Positions 53,168 to 61,970 are shown, numbered from the stretch's first letter. The stretch is 64,000 nt of DNA from Pengzhenrongella frigida (GCF_004168625.1 NZ_SDWW01000006.1:1-64000); one strand, 5' to 3'. The notes: a model not told the origin generated them from the letters alone. A program made the numbers and translations.

Positions 53168-54883
53168 TCAGCCGAGCGGCGCCTGCCAGCTGAGCAGGGT
53201 GCCGGGCCCCGACGGCACGGGGCCGAGGGTGAAGGTGCCGCGCTCCCGCTGGGCCCGGTCCGCCAGGTTCTTCGTGCCCGAGTGCCGGTCCCGCGTGAGG
53301 TCGAGTCCGGCGCCGTTGTCCTCGACCTCGATCAGCACCGCCCCGTTCGGACCGGACCCGGTGAGCGTGACCCGCACCGTCACCGCGGTGGATCGCGCGT
53401 GCCGCGCGGCGTTCGCGAGCCCCTCGCGGACGACGGCGATGATGTCCTCGGCGCGGTCGGGGCCGACGACGTCGTCGATGCGGCCCGCCAGGTCACCGTC
53501 CGCCGCGCTCACCGCCCGACCGTCGACCTCGATCCGCAGCAGGGCAGCGAAACCCAGTCCGGGACGGGCCAAGGTGATCTCCCGGTGCAGGCGCTCGACG
53601 AGCGTGCTCGGGCGCCCCTGGTCGTGCAGGGTGCGCACGATCACGCGGATCTGCCGCACGGACGACTCGAGCCCGGCCAGGGCCTCCTCGAGGATGGCGC
53701 CGATCGCGGTCGAGGCGTCGCCGAGCGCGACCTGACCGCGCGCGGTCTCGAGCTGCATGCCGGTCGCGAACAGCTGTTGGATCGCGAGGTCGTGCAGGTC
53801 GCGGGCGATCCGCTCGCGCTCGTCGAGGAGCGCACCCACATCCTGGGTGTGCCGCGCCTGCGCGAGGATCAGAGCCAGCGCGGCCTGGGCCGCGAACGAC
53901 TGGGCCATCGTCAGGTCGCTCGGCGCGAACGGCGGTGAGCCGGCCCGGCGCAGCAGCACGAGCACACCGACGCTCTGCTCCCCGGCCCGCAGCGGGGTGT
54001 ACAGGGCCGGCCCGAACCGGCTCAACGGCTCCAGCTGGGGGGTGTCGGCGGTCGACAGCGACGCGACGAGCGTGCCGGCCCCGCGCAGGAACGCCTCCCA
54101 CGAGCGGCCGTCGCGATCCATGGTGAGGCCGAGCAGCTTGTCCTCGCGGTGACCGTCGACGATCTCCATCACGAGCTCCCCGCCCACCCCGGGCAGCACG
54201 AGGGCCGCGGTGTCCGCGCGGGCGATCTCCCGGGCGGAGGCGGCGATCTGGAGCAGCACCTCCTCCTCCTCGACCCCCTCGAGCAGCATCGTGGTGATCC
54301 TCTGGCCCGCGCGGAGCCAGTTCTCCCGGTGGCGGGCGGCGGTGTACAGCTCGGCGTTCTGGATGGCCACGGCCGCCGCGGCCGCGAGGGCGGTGACCAG
54401 CGACTCGTCGACGTCGACGAAGCCACCGTCCTTCTCCGAGAGGTACAGGTAGCCGAAGACCTCCCGGCGCACGCGCACCGCCGTGCCGAGGAACGAGCCC
54501 ATCGGCGGGTGGCCTGCCGGCAGGCCGCGGAACGCCGGGTGCTGTCGCAGGTCCGTGAGGCGGAGCACGCCGAAGGCCGGGATCTGACCGAGGACCCCGA
54601 CGGCGTGCGGGGGATGCGCCAGCGCGGCCACGACGGCGTCTGGCATGCCGCTCTGCACGAACGTCGTGGAGGCGCCGTACTCGTCGAGGATGTTGATCGC
54701 GCCGTACCGCGCGCCGGTGAGCTCGGTGGCCGCCTGCACGAACCGCTCGAGCAGGCTCGTGGGGTCCAGGTCTGCGGCGAGCGCGAGCACGGCACGCAGC
54801 AGCGCCGTCGTGCTCTCGGGTGGGCCGGTCTGCTCGTCGATGGTTCCCGTGCCTCCTTCAGGACTGCCGTGCCGATACAGCAC
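53168..54883 (-). CDS. GAF-domain sensor histidine kinase (DevS-like)
   Basis: A 571-residue soluble kinase: GAF 1 (about 30-180), GAF 2 (about 195-350), a HisKA_3 dimerisation domain with the phospho-acceptor His364 in ERIARDLHDLAIQQLF, and a C-terminal HATPase (about 450-570) with VREGLANAARHA and VEDNGAGLD. The arrangement is that of DevS/DosS kinases; whether either GAF binds haem is not decidable by eye. No response regulator is adjacent, so it is an orphan kinase. GTG start; a later start is possible. Confidence 0.88.
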   Translation of the reverse strand: MLYRHGSPEGGTGTIDEQTGPPESTTALLRAVLALAADLDPTSLLERFVQAATELTGARYGAINILDEYGASTTFVQSGMPDAVVAALAHPPHAVGVLGQIPAFGVLRLTDLRQHPAFRGLPAGHPPMGSFLGTAVRVRREVFGYLYLSEKDGGFVDVDESLVTALAAAAAVAIQNAELYTAARHRENWLRAGQRITTMLLEGVEEEEVLLQIAASAREIARADTAALVLPGVGGELVMEIVDGHREDKLLGLTMDRDGRSWEAFLRGAGTLVASLSTADTPQLEPLSRFGPALYTPLRAGEQSVGVLVLLRRAGSPPFAPSDLTMAQSFAAQAALALILAQARHTQDVGALLDERERIARDLHDLAIQQLFATGMQLETARGQVALGDASTAIGAILEEALAGLESSVRQIRVIVRTLHDQGRPSTLVERLHREITLARPGLGFAALLRIEVDGRAVSAADGDLAGRIDDVVGPDRAEDIIAVVREGLANAARHARSTAVTVRVTLTGSGPNGAVLIEVEDNGAGLDLTRDRHSGTKNLADRAQRERGTFTLGPVPSGPGTLLSWQAPLG

Positions 54884-54933
54884 GGTACGTCCATGATGCC
54901 GGGACCAACGTCCTGACGGCGCGCGTCAGGGGT

Positions 54934-54967
54934 GCCGGTCCGGTCAGAGCGCCGGTCCGGTCAGAGC
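54934..54967. repeat. 17-bp direct repeat
   Basis: Two identical adjacent 17-bp units (54934-54950, 54951-54967) lie at the end of the histidine phosphatase gene; the second covers its stop codon. Confidence 0.75.
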
Positions 54968-55575
54968 GCCCAGGCGGGCGCGGGCGGGGAGCCGGCCAGG
55001 GAGACCACCTGGCGGTGTCCGTCGGACCGCACCCGCACGGTGGAGATGCTCGCGTTCGGCAGCGGGTCGATCGGGCGCGGGTCGATCAGGTGAAGGTAGG
55101 CACGCAGCGTGAGCCCGTGGCTCACGACCAGCACGTGACCGTTCGGGTGGCGGCGCTCGATCCGTTCGAACGCCGACCGGACCCGCGTGACGAACGTGTG
55201 ACCGGACTCCCCGCCGGGCAGGCCCGTGAACGTGCCGTCGAGCACCTCCGGGAACATCGTGTCCGGGTCGTAGCGGGCGAGCAGCTCCGCCTCCGGCCGA
55301 GCCTCGAAGTCACCGAAGCCGAACTCGCGCAGGTCCGGGTCGGTGACCGGCCGGGCCGCCGGGTGGTGCGTCAGGATCTCGCGGGCGGTGGCCTGGGCCC
55401 GGCCGGACGGGCTGACGTACGCGGCGGTGAACGGCTGGTCGGTCAGCTCGGTGGCCGTGCTGCGCACCACGGCCAGGCCACCGGAGGTCAGCGCCGAGTC
55501 GCACCAGCCCTGCAGGCGTTGCACCGCGTTGTACTCGGTCTGGCCGTGCCGGACGAGGGAGAGCGTGAGCACCAT
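54961..55575 (-). CDS. Histidine phosphatase superfamily protein
   Basis: A 204-residue member of the phosphoglycerate mutase-like phosphatases. The catalytic RHG is in SLVRHGQTEYN (His10), with a second His in VLVVSHGLTLRAYL (about residue 150) and the Arg in SPSGRAQATA. It hydrolyses a phosphoester; the substrate could be a sugar phosphate or nucleotide. GAGAGG precedes the ATG. The gene is flanked by short direct repeats at its 3' end. Confidence 0.88.
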   Translation of the reverse strand: MVLTLSLVRHGQTEYNAVQRLQGWCDSALTSGGLAVVRSTATELTDQPFTAAYVSPSGRAQATAREILTHHPAARPVTDPDLREFGFGDFEARPEAELLARYDPDTMFPEVLDGTFTGLPGGESGHTFVTRVRSAFERIERRHPNGHVLVVSHGLTLRAYLHLIDPRPIDPLPNASISTVRVRSDGHRQVVSLAGSPPAPAWAL

Positions 55576-55716
55576 TGAAGCCTCTCGGGGCAGTCGCCGG
55601 CGGCACTGTCCTCCGGTCGGCCCGAGCGTAGGAGGCGAGGGTGTCCGCAGGGTTACGCGCAGGTGCTCGCAGTCTGCACGTCACGCGTCGGGCGAGATGC
55701 AGGCGCAACCGGCACC

Positions 55717-55899
55717 TCAGCCGAGGCGGTCGAGCCACTCCTCGAGGTCGTCGACGAGCTCGCGGGCGGCTTCGCTCGTGGCCACGCGCACATACTCGCT
55801 GCGCGTGAACGGCGAGAGCTCGTCCCAGGCCGGTGCGTCCGGGACGCTCGCGCTGCGCTGCACGTGCAGCGCCTTGGCCAGGTCCAGGTGCTCAGACAT
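55717..55899 (-). CDS. Small (60-residue) unknown protein
   Basis: A 60-residue acidic helical protein, ATG at 55899. Its C-terminal half, DELSPFTRSEYVRVATSEAA, resembles only loosely the tail of YdeI-like proteins, and the family is not assigned. It has no ribosome binding site of its own. Instead, a 19-codon ORF with a strong GAGGAGG runs into it and terminates 8 bp inside, so it is probably translated by coupling. Confidence 0.5.
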   Translation of the reverse strand: MSEHLDLAKALHVQRSASVPDAPAWDELSPFTRSEYVRVATSEAARELVDDLEEWLDRLG

Positions 55900-55951
55900 G
55901 GGGTGCTCGCAGGTGTGGGCGGTGCTCGCGGGTGATCGACGTGTTGACCAT
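55892..55951 (-). CDS. 19-residue leader ORF overlapping the 60-residue gene
   Basis: ATG at 55949-55951 with GAGGAGG (55960-55966) 8 nt upstream starts a 19-codon ORF, Arg/His-rich (REHRPHLRAPH), whose TGA lies inside the next gene. The strong ribosome binding site belongs to this ORF, not to the downstream gene. It could be an attenuator-type leader or a real small protein. Confidence 0.4.
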   Translation of the reverse strand: MVNTSITREHRPHLRAPHV

Positions 55952-56148
55952 GGGCGGGGCCTCCTCGAAATCTCAGGGGTTCGATCTCCTGATCGGCACC
56001 GTCCGGCGAGATGTGAGGAGAACCGGAGGCGTTCGTTCACGGGGCGCGAACCCGGGCCCGACATCGGGACCCCGGAGGCCCACCGCGAGCCGGGAGTCGG
56101 CGTACGGTGAGCGACTGCCAGTCCCATCGACGAGATCGAGGCCGCCGC

Positions 56149-56910
56149 GTGCTGACCACCATCGCCCACGGCCCTGTCCTCGAGCTCCGGCTCAGCCGAC
56201 CACCGGTCAACGCGCTGGATCCGGCGCTGGTGGCGGCGATCCGCGAGGGTATCCGGGTCGCGGTCGACGGCGGCGCTCGGGCGGTGGTGCTCTCGGGCGT
56301 ACCCGGGATCTTCTCGGCCGGTCTCGACGTGCCGGTGCTGCTCGGCCTGGACCGCGCCGAGATGGTCGCGTTCTGGCGCGGGTATGTCGACCTGCTCGCC
56401 GCGCTCGGGCGGTGCCCCGTCCCGGTCGTCGCCGCGGTCACCGGCCACAGCCCCGCCGGCGGTGCGGTCCTGGCGCTGTTCTGCGACTACCGGGTCATGG
56501 CGCGCGGGGACTTCCGGATCGGCCTGAACGAGGTACAGGTGGGTCTGGCGGTGCCGGAGCTGGTCCAGTTCGCGCTGCGACGCCTGGTAGGGCCCCATCG
56601 CGCCGAGCGGCTGATGGTGGCCGGCGCGATGGTCGATCCCGACGAGGCGCTGCGGGTGGGCCTGGTCGACGAGCTCGCCGACGTCGAGCACGTGGTGGGT
56701 CGCGCGCTGGCGTGGTGCCGAGCGCACCTCGACCTGCCGCCCGCGGCGATGGCGCAGACGCGCCGGATCGCCCGCGCCGACCTGGCAACCGTGCTGGCCG
56801 CGGCGGTCGACGACGAGAGCACCGAGTTCTTGGACCGGTGGTTCTCCGACGAGACGCAGGCCACGCTCACCGCCCTCGTCGATGCGCTGCGGAGCAGGTC
56901 CTTGACCTGA
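56149..56910 (+). CDS. Enoyl-CoA hydratase/isomerase family protein
   Basis: A 253-residue crotonase. The oxyanion-hole region GIFSAGLDVPVLL and the glycine-rich HSPAGGAVLALFCDYRVMA are present, followed by FRIGLNEVQVGLAVPELVQ with one catalytic-type Glu. This pattern is closer to delta3-delta2 enoyl-CoA isomerases than to hydratases, which have a second Glu in this region. It acts on acyl-CoA in the cytoplasm. GTG at 56149 with GAGG upstream; an earlier GTG at 56107 is possible. Confidence 0.8.
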   Translation: MLTTIAHGPVLELRLSRPPVNALDPALVAAIREGIRVAVDGGARAVVLSGVPGIFSAGLDVPVLLGLDRAEMVAFWRGYVDLLAALGRCPVPVVAAVTGHSPAGGAVLALFCDYRVMARGDFRIGLNEVQVGLAVPELVQFALRRLVGPHRAERLMVAGAMVDPDEALRVGLVDELADVEHVVGRALAWCRAHLDLPPAAMAQTRRIARADLATVLAAAVDDESTEFLDRWFSDETQATLTALVDALRSRSLT

Positions 56911-56976
56911 GCCCGCCGGGCCGGGGCTCATAGCCCCGGCACAGCCCGTGCACGTCTGGGCAGTAGGCGGGCCACC

Positions 56977-56982
56977 TAGAAC
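56977..56982 (+). promoter_or_regulatory. Leaderless -10 element of the phosphodiester glycosidase gene
   Basis: TAGAAC ends 6 nt before the ATG at 56989. Confidence 0.4.
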
Positions 56983-56988
56983 TGCCGT

Positions 56989-57948
56989 ATGACCCCACGC
57001 CTCCTCCGCCCCCGCAGTCGGGCCCGCCGCGCGCTCCTGGTGGGTGCGCTCTCCCTGTCCCTCACCGGCGCCGTCGCGGCCGTCGCGCTCGACCGGTTCG
57101 TCATCGAGCACGTCGAGATCGCCGACGTCGCCGCCTACGAGGCCAGCCAGTCGGAGAGCACGAGCCAGTCGGAGAACGCCGCCTCGACCGAGGCGGTCGT
57201 GACCGGATCCACCGCGCAGTCCGACACCGCCGGCATCACGATCTCCACGGTCACGACCGGCACGGGCGACGACACGGTCACCTACTACGTCGCCGACGTC
57301 GTGCTGACCGACGCGACGGCCCTGCGGTCGGCGTTCGCCCAGAACAGCTTCGGGGAGAACATCACCGAGACCACCTCGGACATCGCCGCGGACAACGACG
57401 CCGTCTTCGCGATCAACGGCGACTACTACGGCTTCCGGGACACCGGCATCGTGATCCGCAACGGCGTGGTCTACCGCGACTCCGGCGCCCGCGACGGCCT
57501 GGCGTTCTACCGCGACGGGACGGTGGAGGTCTACGACGAGACGACGACGACGGCCGCGGACCTCGTCGCCGACGGCGTCTGGAACACGCTGTCGTTCGGC
57601 CCGGCCCTGCTCGCGGACGGCGAGATCATCGACGGGATCGAGAGCGTCGAGGTCGACACCAACATCGGCAACCACTCGATCCAGGGGGAGCAGCCGCGCA
57701 CGGCCGTCGGGGTGATCGACGCGAATCACCTCGTCTTCGTCGTCGTCGACGGACGGAGCCCCGGGTACAGCGCGGGCGTCACGATGACCGGGCTGGCCGA
57801 GATCATGCAGGGCCTGGGTGCCACCACCGCCTACAACCTCGACGGCGGCGGGTCGTCGACCATGTACTTCGACGGAGCGCTGGTGAACGACCCCCTGGGC
57901 AAGGGCGCCGAGCGCGCCACCTCCGACATCCTCTACATCGCGGGTTGA
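56989..57948 (+). CDS. Secreted phosphodiester glycosidase (NAGPA-like)
   Basis: A 319-residue exported protein. After a basic N-terminus and a hydrophobic segment (residues 16-35, signal or anchor) comes a Ser/Thr/Glu-rich stretch, then the phosphodiester glycosidase domain (about 95-318). Family features are FAINGDYYGFRDTGIVIRNG, QPRTAVGVIDANHLVFVVVDG and AYNLDGGGSSTMYFDG. Members cleave sugar-phosphodiester bonds, for instance in GlcNAc-phosphate-modified glycans or glycopolymers outside the cell. Leaderless promoter. It is followed 9 bp later by a glycosyltransferase. Confidence 0.85.
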   Translation: MTPRLLRPRSRARRALLVGALSLSLTGAVAAVALDRFVIEHVEIADVAAYEASQSESTSQSENAASTEAVVTGSTAQSDTAGITISTVTTGTGDDTVTYYVADVVLTDATALRSAFAQNSFGENITETTSDIAADNDAVFAINGDYYGFRDTGIVIRNGVVYRDSGARDGLAFYRDGTVEVYDETTTTAADLVADGVWNTLSFGPALLADGEIIDGIESVEVDTNIGNHSIQGEQPRTAVGVIDANHLVFVVVDGRSPGYSAGVTMTGLAEIMQGLGATTAYNLDGGGSSTMYFDGALVNDPLGKGAERATSDILYIAG

Positions 57949-57957
57949 GGACCGGCG

Positions 57958-59040
57958 ATGATCCTGCTCATCCCGGCCTACGAACCGGACGACCGCTTGA
58001 TCGCCCTGGTCACCTCGATCCGCACCGCGGCCCCCGACGTGCACATCCTGATCGTCGACGACGGCAGCGGCGGCGCCTACGGCGCGGTGTTCGACGGCGC
58101 CCGCGGGCTCGGTGCGACGGTCATCGGCCATCAGGCCAACCGGGGCAAGGGGGCCGCGCTCAAGTCCGGGTTCCGCCACGCGGGGCGCACCCACCCCGGC
58201 GAGGCGATCGTGTGCGCGGACTGCGACGGGCAGCACGACGTCGACGACATCCTGCGGGTGGCCGATCGGGTCCGGACCGCGCGCACCTCGATGGTGCTCG
58301 GGGCGCGGCAGTTCTCCGGCCGGGTGCCGGTGCGCAGCCGGTTCGGCAACGCCGTCACCCGCCTCCTGGTCCGCCTGGCCACCCGGCTGTCGCTGCAGGA
58401 CACCCAGACGGGCCTGCGCGGCTACCCGGCCTCGATGGTCGCCTGGCTGCAGACCGTCGACGGCGACCGGTTCGAGTACGAGCTCAATCTGCTGCTGCAC
58501 GCGACCGGGGCGGGGTATGCGGTGGAGGAGGTCGAGATCGCGACCATCTACCTCGAGGGCAACGCCTCGTCGCACTTTCGTCCCGTGGCGGACTCGGTGC
58601 GGATCTATGCGCCGCTGCTGAGGTTCCTGCTGTCCTCCCTCGGTGCGTTCGTCGTGGACACCGCGGCGCTGCTGGTGCTGGTCGCCCTGACCGGCGCGCT
58701 GCTCCCGGCCGTGGTCGGGGCGCGGGTGCTCAGCTCGACGGTGAACTTCCTGGTCAACCGCACCCTGGTGTTCGCCCGCGGCACCGACAAACCGGTCCGG
58801 ACGGCGGCCGCGCAGTACTGGCTGCTGGCGGGGGTGCTGCTCGCGGCGAACTACGGCCTGCTCCTGGTGCTGACCCAGCTCGGGCTCGGGCTGCTGCCTG
58901 CGAAGGTGCTCACGGAGGCGGCACTCTGGGTGACCGGGTACCAGGTGCAGCGGCGGTTCGTCTTCGCCCCGCCCCGGGCGTCCGCCGTCGAGCGGCCGGT
59001 CGCGGAGCCTAGCCGCGCCCTCGGCGCGGACGTGCGGTGA
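57958..59040 (+). CDS. GT2 glycosyltransferase fused to GtrA
   Basis: A 360-residue fusion. The N-terminal GT2 domain (about 1-205) carries ILIVDDGSGGAYGA, ANRGKGAALKSGFRHA and CADCDGQHDVDD with the metal-binding acidic residues. A C-terminal GtrA domain (about 220-345) has four membrane helices. It probably transfers a sugar from a nucleotide sugar to a polyprenyl phosphate and helps flip it. GAGGA precedes the ATG; it follows the phosphodiester glycosidase in an operon. The last 32 bp overlap the convergent LysR gene. Confidence 0.87.
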   Translation: MILLIPAYEPDDRLIALVTSIRTAAPDVHILIVDDGSGGAYGAVFDGARGLGATVIGHQANRGKGAALKSGFRHAGRTHPGEAIVCADCDGQHDVDDILRVADRVRTARTSMVLGARQFSGRVPVRSRFGNAVTRLLVRLATRLSLQDTQTGLRGYPASMVAWLQTVDGDRFEYELNLLLHATGAGYAVEEVEIATIYLEGNASSHFRPVADSVRIYAPLLRFLLSSLGAFVVDTAALLVLVALTGALLPAVVGARVLSSTVNFLVNRTLVFARGTDKPVRTAAAQYWLLAGVLLAANYGLLLVLTQLGLGLLPAKVLTEAALWVTGYQVQRRFVFAPPRASAVERPVAEPSRALGADVR

Positions 59041-59920
59041 GCAGGAACTGATCGGCGGCGGCTCCCAGCCGGGTGCCGCGGCGCCAGACGGCGTTCAACG
59101 ACCGGCTCAGCTCGACGTCGCGCAGGGGGACCTCGACGAGCCGGCCGTCCCGCAGCTCGTTCGCGACCGCGAGCTCGCTGATCACCGCCGGATAGCTGCC
59201 CGAGCTCACCAGGACCTTGACCGCGGCGTTGGAGTCGAGCTCGACGGCGGCCGGTGCCATGGCGTGCTCCATCGCGACGTGCAGGGTGTCCCGGGTGCCG
59301 GAGCCGTCCTCGCGGGAGGCGAGCGCCATCGTGGACAGCTCCGCACGCGAGACCGGGTTGCGGCGCCGGGCCAGCGGGTGGTCGGGGGCCACGACGAGCA
59401 CCAGGCGGTCGACGGCGACCCGACGGCTGCGCAGATCGGAGGGGATGGTGGGCGTCTCGACGAAGCCGAGCTCGATCTCGCGCGCGCGCAGGGCCGCGAT
59501 CACGCCCTGCGAGTTGGCCACGCGGAGCTGGACGGTCGGCTTGCCGCCCCGTCGGCGGAACTCCCCGAGCCAGGACGGGGCCAGGTACTCGGCGATGGTC
59601 TGGCTCGCGCCGATGCTCAGCTGTTCGGCGGCGCGGGCAGACAGGGCCTGGCTCCCGGTCACCAGGGCGTCCGTGGCTTCCACGACCGCCCGGCACCAGC
59701 CGGTGACCATGCTGCCGTGCGCCGTGAGGACGGCGCCGCGCGTGCGCCGGTCGAGGAGCTCGAGGCCGAGCTGGCGCTCCAGGACCTGGATCCGCTTGCT
59801 GGCCGACGGCTGGCTGATCTGCTCCGCGCGGGCCGCGGCCGAGATGCTGCCGAGGTCGGCGACGAGGGTGAGCACGCGCAGCGCCTCGAGGTCCAGGCCG
59901 GGCCGGTGGTCGGTCGCCAT
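59009..59920 (-). CDS. LysR family transcriptional regulator
   Basis: A 303-residue LysR regulator. The N-terminal winged HTH, LEALRVLTLVADLGSISAAARAEQISQPSASKRIQVLE, spans about residues 10-47, with a substrate-binding domain after residue 90. It is divergent from the yeiH-like gene, the arrangement seen in enterobacteria (yeiE-yeiH), so it probably controls that gene. AGGGAG precedes the ATG. The 3' end overlaps the GT2-GtrA gene by 32 bp. Confidence 0.87.
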   Translation of the reverse strand: MATDHRPGLDLEALRVLTLVADLGSISAAARAEQISQPSASKRIQVLERQLGLELLDRRTRGAVLTAHGSMVTGWCRAVVEATDALVTGSQALSARAAEQLSIGASQTIAEYLAPSWLGEFRRRGGKPTVQLRVANSQGVIAALRAREIELGFVETPTIPSDLRSRRVAVDRLVLVVAPDHPLARRRNPVSRAELSTMALASREDGSGTRDTLHVAMEHAMAPAAVELDSNAAVKVLVSSGSYPAVISELAVANELRDGRLVEVPLRDVELSRSLNAVWRRGTRLGAAADQFLLTARPRRGRG

Positions 59921-59945
59921 CCGCTGCTCCCTCCATCACTTTCTG

Positions 59946-59970
59946 GCATAGGTATAGCCATAGGCTATGC
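59946..59970. promoter_or_regulatory. LysR-type operator in the lysR-yeiH gap
   Basis: An inner palindrome ATAGCC-ATA-GGCTAT (59954-59968) sits between outer arms GCATAG (59946-59951) and CTATGC (59965-59970). Interrupted dyads of this kind in a divergent promoter are typical LysR binding sites. Confidence 0.6.
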
Positions 59971-60025
59971 CGCTATCGCGTTCTGACCGCTACCGGCCGG
60001 CGCCGATCAGGACGAGAGTCGCCGG

Positions 60026-61096
60026 GTGAGTCATGAGCGCGCGGTCCGGGAGCGGGCCTCGGGCGTCGCCTCGCAGGCGCGGCGGGCGCGGGCGGTGGCG
60101 CTCCTGCCGGGGCTCGCGCTGGCGGTCGCGGTGGCCGTGGCCGCGACGTTCGTGGGGCGTCTGGTCCCGGTCATCGGCGGGCCGGTCTCCGGGATCGTGC
60201 TCGGGGTCGCGCTGGCGGCGCGGATCGCGCCCCGCGTCCGGCTCCGTCCGGGGATCGCCGTCGCGAGCACCACGGTGCTGCAGGCGTCGGTCGTCGCGCT
60301 CGGGGCCCAGCTGTCCCTCGGGCAGGTCGCACGGGTGGGGCTCGCCTCGCTGCCGGTGATGGTCGGCACGCTGGCCGCCGTGCTGGCCTCCGCCTTCTGG
60401 GTCGGGCGATGGCTCGGCGTCTCGCGCAACCTGCGCACCCTGATCGGCGTGGGGACCGGGATCTGCGGCGCGTCGGCGATCGCCGCCGTGACGCCCGTCA
60501 TCGGTGCAGCCAGCGCGGAGGTCGCCTACGCCGTGTCGACGATCTTCGTGTTCAACGTCGGCGCCGTGCTGATCTTCCCGGCCCTGGGCCACCTGCTGGG
60601 GATGAGCGAGCAGGCATTCGGCCTGTTCGCGGGGACTGCCGTCAACGACATGTCGTCCGTCGTGGCGACGGCCACCACCTACGGCCCGGTCGCGGCCACC
60701 TACGCGGTGGTCATCAAGCTCACCCGGACCCTGTTCATCATCCCGATCAGCCTCGGCCTGGCGGCCCTGACCGCGCGACGCGAGCGCCGCAGCGAGGCGA
60801 CGGCGCTCGCGGACCTCCCGCGCGTGCGGATCGCCGGGCTCGTCCCCCGGTTCCTCATCGGCTTCCTGGTCGTGGCCGCGGCGAACACCGCCGGCCTGAT
60901 CCCCGACGGGTGGCACCCCGCGCTGAGCCAGGCGTCGGGGTTCGGCATCACCGTGGCACTGGCGGCGATCGGGCTCTCGACCGACCTCGGCGCGCTGCGC
61001 CGGGCCGGGCACCGCCCGCTCGTGCTCGGCGCGGTGCTGTGGATCGTGGTCTGCCTGACGAGCCTGGGGCTGCAGCACGTCACCGGCACGCTCTGA
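60026..61096 (+). CDS. YeiH family (UPF0324) membrane protein, putative sulfate exporter
   Basis: A 356-residue membrane protein of the YeiH/UPF0324 family with about ten helices. Family stretches are VVALGAQLSLGQV, IGVGTGICGASAIAAVTPVI and GLFAGTAVNDMSSVVATATTYG. Members are annotated as putative sulfate or sulfonate exporters, which is largely unproven. GTG start with GAGAG upstream. Divergent from a LysR gene with an intervening dyad. Confidence 0.87.
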   Translation: MSHERAVRERASGVASQARRARAVALLPGLALAVAVAVAATFVGRLVPVIGGPVSGIVLGVALAARIAPRVRLRPGIAVASTTVLQASVVALGAQLSLGQVARVGLASLPVMVGTLAAVLASAFWVGRWLGVSRNLRTLIGVGTGICGASAIAAVTPVIGAASAEVAYAVSTIFVFNVGAVLIFPALGHLLGMSEQAFGLFAGTAVNDMSSVVATATTYGPVAATYAVVIKLTRTLFIIPISLGLAALTARRERRSEATALADLPRVRIAGLVPRFLIGFLVVAAANTAGLIPDGWHPALSQASGFGITVALAAIGLSTDLGALRRAGHRPLVLGAVLWIVVCLTSLGLQHVTGTL

Positions 61097-61110
61097 CGCG
61101 GGTGGCGACC

Positions 61111-61151
61111 GCTACCAGGGCGCCGGGTCGTCGCTGCTACCAGTGCGCCGG
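61111..61151. repeat. 16-bp direct repeat at the 3' end of the pentapeptide gene
   Basis: 61111-61126 and 61136-61151 match at 15 of 16 positions. The second covers the last codons and stop of the pentapeptide gene; the first lies just beyond, as a duplicated stop-bearing end. Confidence 0.5.
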
Positions 61152-61970
61152 ATGGTGGAGCGACTGCGGCAGGGTCGTCGTGCGATCGCCCCGGGCGGCG
61201 TCGAGCTGGGACTGGATGAGGAACAGGCTCCCGGTGAGGTCGGCGCCGGTGAGATCCGCGCCGCGCAGGTCGGCGCCGGTGAGGTCGGCCAGGCGCAGGT
61301 CGGCGCCGCGCAGGTCGGCGCCGATGAGGTACGTCCCGCGCAGGCTGGCGCCGCGCAGGTCGGCGCCCCTGAGCTTCGCCCCGATGAGGTCGGCGCCCCG
61401 GCGGTCCTTCGCGGTGCGGATCCCGGCGCGCGCGCTCTCGCTCGCGCGCAGCAGCAGGGCGTTGACGTCCTGCCGGATGGCGGCGACGTCCAGCTCCAGG
61501 ATCGAGGCCGGATCCCCCTGGACGCAGCGCTCGGTCGTGACCAAGGCCTCGCTCAGCTCGGCGTGCAGCGGCTCGGACGACACCAGGGTGAGGGCCTCGG
61601 TGAGGTACCAGAGCAGCTCGTGCAGGTCCCGCACGATCGGGAAGACCGTGAACATCTGCCGAGCGGTCTGCGGTGCCCGCCGCCAGTCGGTCCCGCCGAA
61701 GGTGCCCTGGGCGACGCGTTGACCGGCTCCGAAGCAGTCGTACACGGTGCACCCACGGAAGCCCCGCTCGGGCAGGCGCGTGTGGATCGCGCAGCGGAAG
61801 TCGTCCTGCAGGTTCGGGCAGGCCTGCCCGGCGGGTTTGGTGATCGCGAAGTCCGCCGAGGCGGCGAACGCCGGCACGACGCAGCACAGGGCGAAGCAGC
61901 GGCTGCAGTCCGCGCGCAGCCGGCGATCGTCTGTCGCCGCGGCCGGCGCGGCGTCGTGCTCCTCGGTCAT
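61137..61970 (-). CDS. Pentapeptide-repeat protein with Cys-rich N-terminus
   Basis: A 277-residue protein. The N-terminal part is cysteine-rich, CSRCFALCC near residue 22 and then CPNLQDDFRCAIH and GFRGCTVYDCFG (at least eight Cys by residue 80), suggesting a bound metal or Fe-S cluster. The C-terminal third (about 190-255) consists of pentapeptide repeats (A(D/N)LxG), for example RGADLRGASLRGTYLIGADL, forming a right-handed beta-helix. Pentapeptide helices can mimic DNA and bind gyrase, but here the repeat stretch is short. GGAGA lies upstream of the ATG. Confidence 0.85.
   Translation of the reverse strand: MTEEHDAAPAAATDDRRLRADCSRCFALCCVVPAFAASADFAITKPAGQACPNLQDDFRCAIHTRLPERGFRGCTVYDCFGAGQRVAQGTFGGTDWRRAPQTARQMFTVFPIVRDLHELLWYLTEALTLVSSEPLHAELSEALVTTERCVQGDPASILELDVAAIRQDVNALLLRASESARAGIRTAKDRRGADLIGAKLRGADLRGASLRGTYLIGADLRGADLRLADLTGADLRGADLTGADLTGSLFLIQSQLDAARGDRTTTLPQSLHHPAHW

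Noticed and set aside
53168-54883. Dormancy-type DevS gas sensor
   Set aside because: The domain order fits, but the haem-ligand histidine of GAF 1 could not be confirmed by eye and no DevR-like regulator is adjacent.
55717-58575. 952-codon minus-strand open frame
   Set aside because: Only its last 60 codons look coding; the rest is antisense to the crotonase, glycosidase and glycosyltransferase genes.
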